5,035 bases of DNA from Clostridia bacterium (GTDB lineage: Bacteria; Bacillota; Clostridia; Oscillospirales; QAMX01): NCBI GenBank assembly GCA_024404415.1, contig JAKSPX010000138.1:1-5035 (forward strand), given 5' to 3'. Below are positions 4,856 to 5,035 of this stretch, piece by piece (positions within the stretch are counted from its first letter, which is position 1; every line of letters starts with the position of its first letter). The translations under genes were made by a program, and so were the position numbers. The notes under the pieces were generated by a model, which worked only from the letters and a program-made list of their open reading frames with translations, was not told the origin of the DNA and ran no database searches.

Positions 4856-5035
4856 AAAAGAAAAAAGAGCTCTATCGGGCGCTGGAGTCCGAAACCTTTG
4901 ACGGTGCTCTCTATCTCCCCTATGAGCCTGAGGATCCCGGTGAGCGCTTCCCCGCGATCTACATCCTCGGAAGTGAGGAAGGCGAGATACGGAGCATCGT
5001 CTCCTTCTTCAAGACCCTTCCGGGCTGGAAGGAGC
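4852..5035 (+). CDS. N-terminal part of a probable alpha/beta-hydrolase (esterase-like) protein, cut off by window edge
   Basis: ATG at 4852 overlaps the thyX stop (ATGA) and opens a frame of 61 codons that runs off the right edge. It starts with a lysine-rich stretch (MKKKKELY) and continues TFDGALYLPYEPEDPGERFPAIYILGSEEG. A beta-strand pair, a proline-rich turn and a hydrophobic strand ending in a glycine loop resemble the start of putative-esterase/alpha-beta-hydrolase domains, where the loop would carry oxyanion-hole residues; here it reads LGSEEG rather than the common LHGxxG. The catalytic Ser, Asp and His would all lie beyond the edge, so the assignment is tentative. No Shine-Dalgarno is evident just upstream, which points to translational coupling with thyX. 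The reading frame itself is well supported by the overlap and by codon use like that of thyX. Confidence 0.6.
   Translation, partial: MKKKKELYRALESETFDGALYLPYEPEDPGERFPAIYILGSEEGEIRSIVSFFKTLPGWKE

Overview
The window looks like chromosomal DNA from a Bacillota of the class Clostridia with fairly high GC content (an Oscillospiraceae-like gut anaerobe would fit). This rests on strong AGGAGG-type ribosome binding sites, textbook sigma-A promoters, a Clostridia-style DacF-like D,D-carboxypeptidase, a ComEA-like helix-hairpin-helix protein and ThyX as a thymidylate synthase. The taxonomic placement is inference; there is no rRNA or other marker gene. I see no phage, IS element, CRISPR array, tRNA or rRNA.

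Layout: two oppositely oriented gene blocks flank a control region of about 0.2 kb. The left block is on the minus strand and reads leftward: D-alanyl-D-alanine carboxypeptidase (3587-2139), a MOP-family polysaccharide/lipid flippase with a TTG start (2098-662), and a calcineurin-like metallophosphoesterase that runs off the left edge (582-1). The first two are 40 nt apart, and the last two are separated by 79 nt holding two inverted repeats. The right block is on the plus strand: a 31-codon small ORF with an excellent ribosome binding site (3795-3890), a short ComEA-like protein (3887-4225), thyX (4229-4855), and the first 61 codons of a probable alpha/beta-hydrolase-like protein (4852 to the right edge). 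Its junctions are an ATGA/TGATG overlap, a 3-nt gap and an ATGA overlap, so it is a tightly packed operon.

The most notable structure is the control region (3588-3794). Each block has a near-consensus sigma-A promoter with a 17-bp spacer and an extended -10 TG, but the promoters point at each other. The rightward promoter (3623-3651) lies inside the leader of the leftward gene, and the leftward promoter (3713-3741) lies inside the leader of the rightward operon. If both are active, the two 5' leaders are complementary over about 50 nt and each polymerase must cross the opposing promoter, giving a possible mutual-interference arrangement between envelope genes and a ComEA/ThyX operon.

Functionally, the left block suggests cell-envelope work (peptidoglycan trimming and export of an envelope glycan or lipid-linked sugar). 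The right block combines a membrane-anchored DNA-binding domain with dTMP synthesis. I found no clear novel defence or biosynthetic system. The coupled small ORF and the face-to-face promoters are the items most worth following up.
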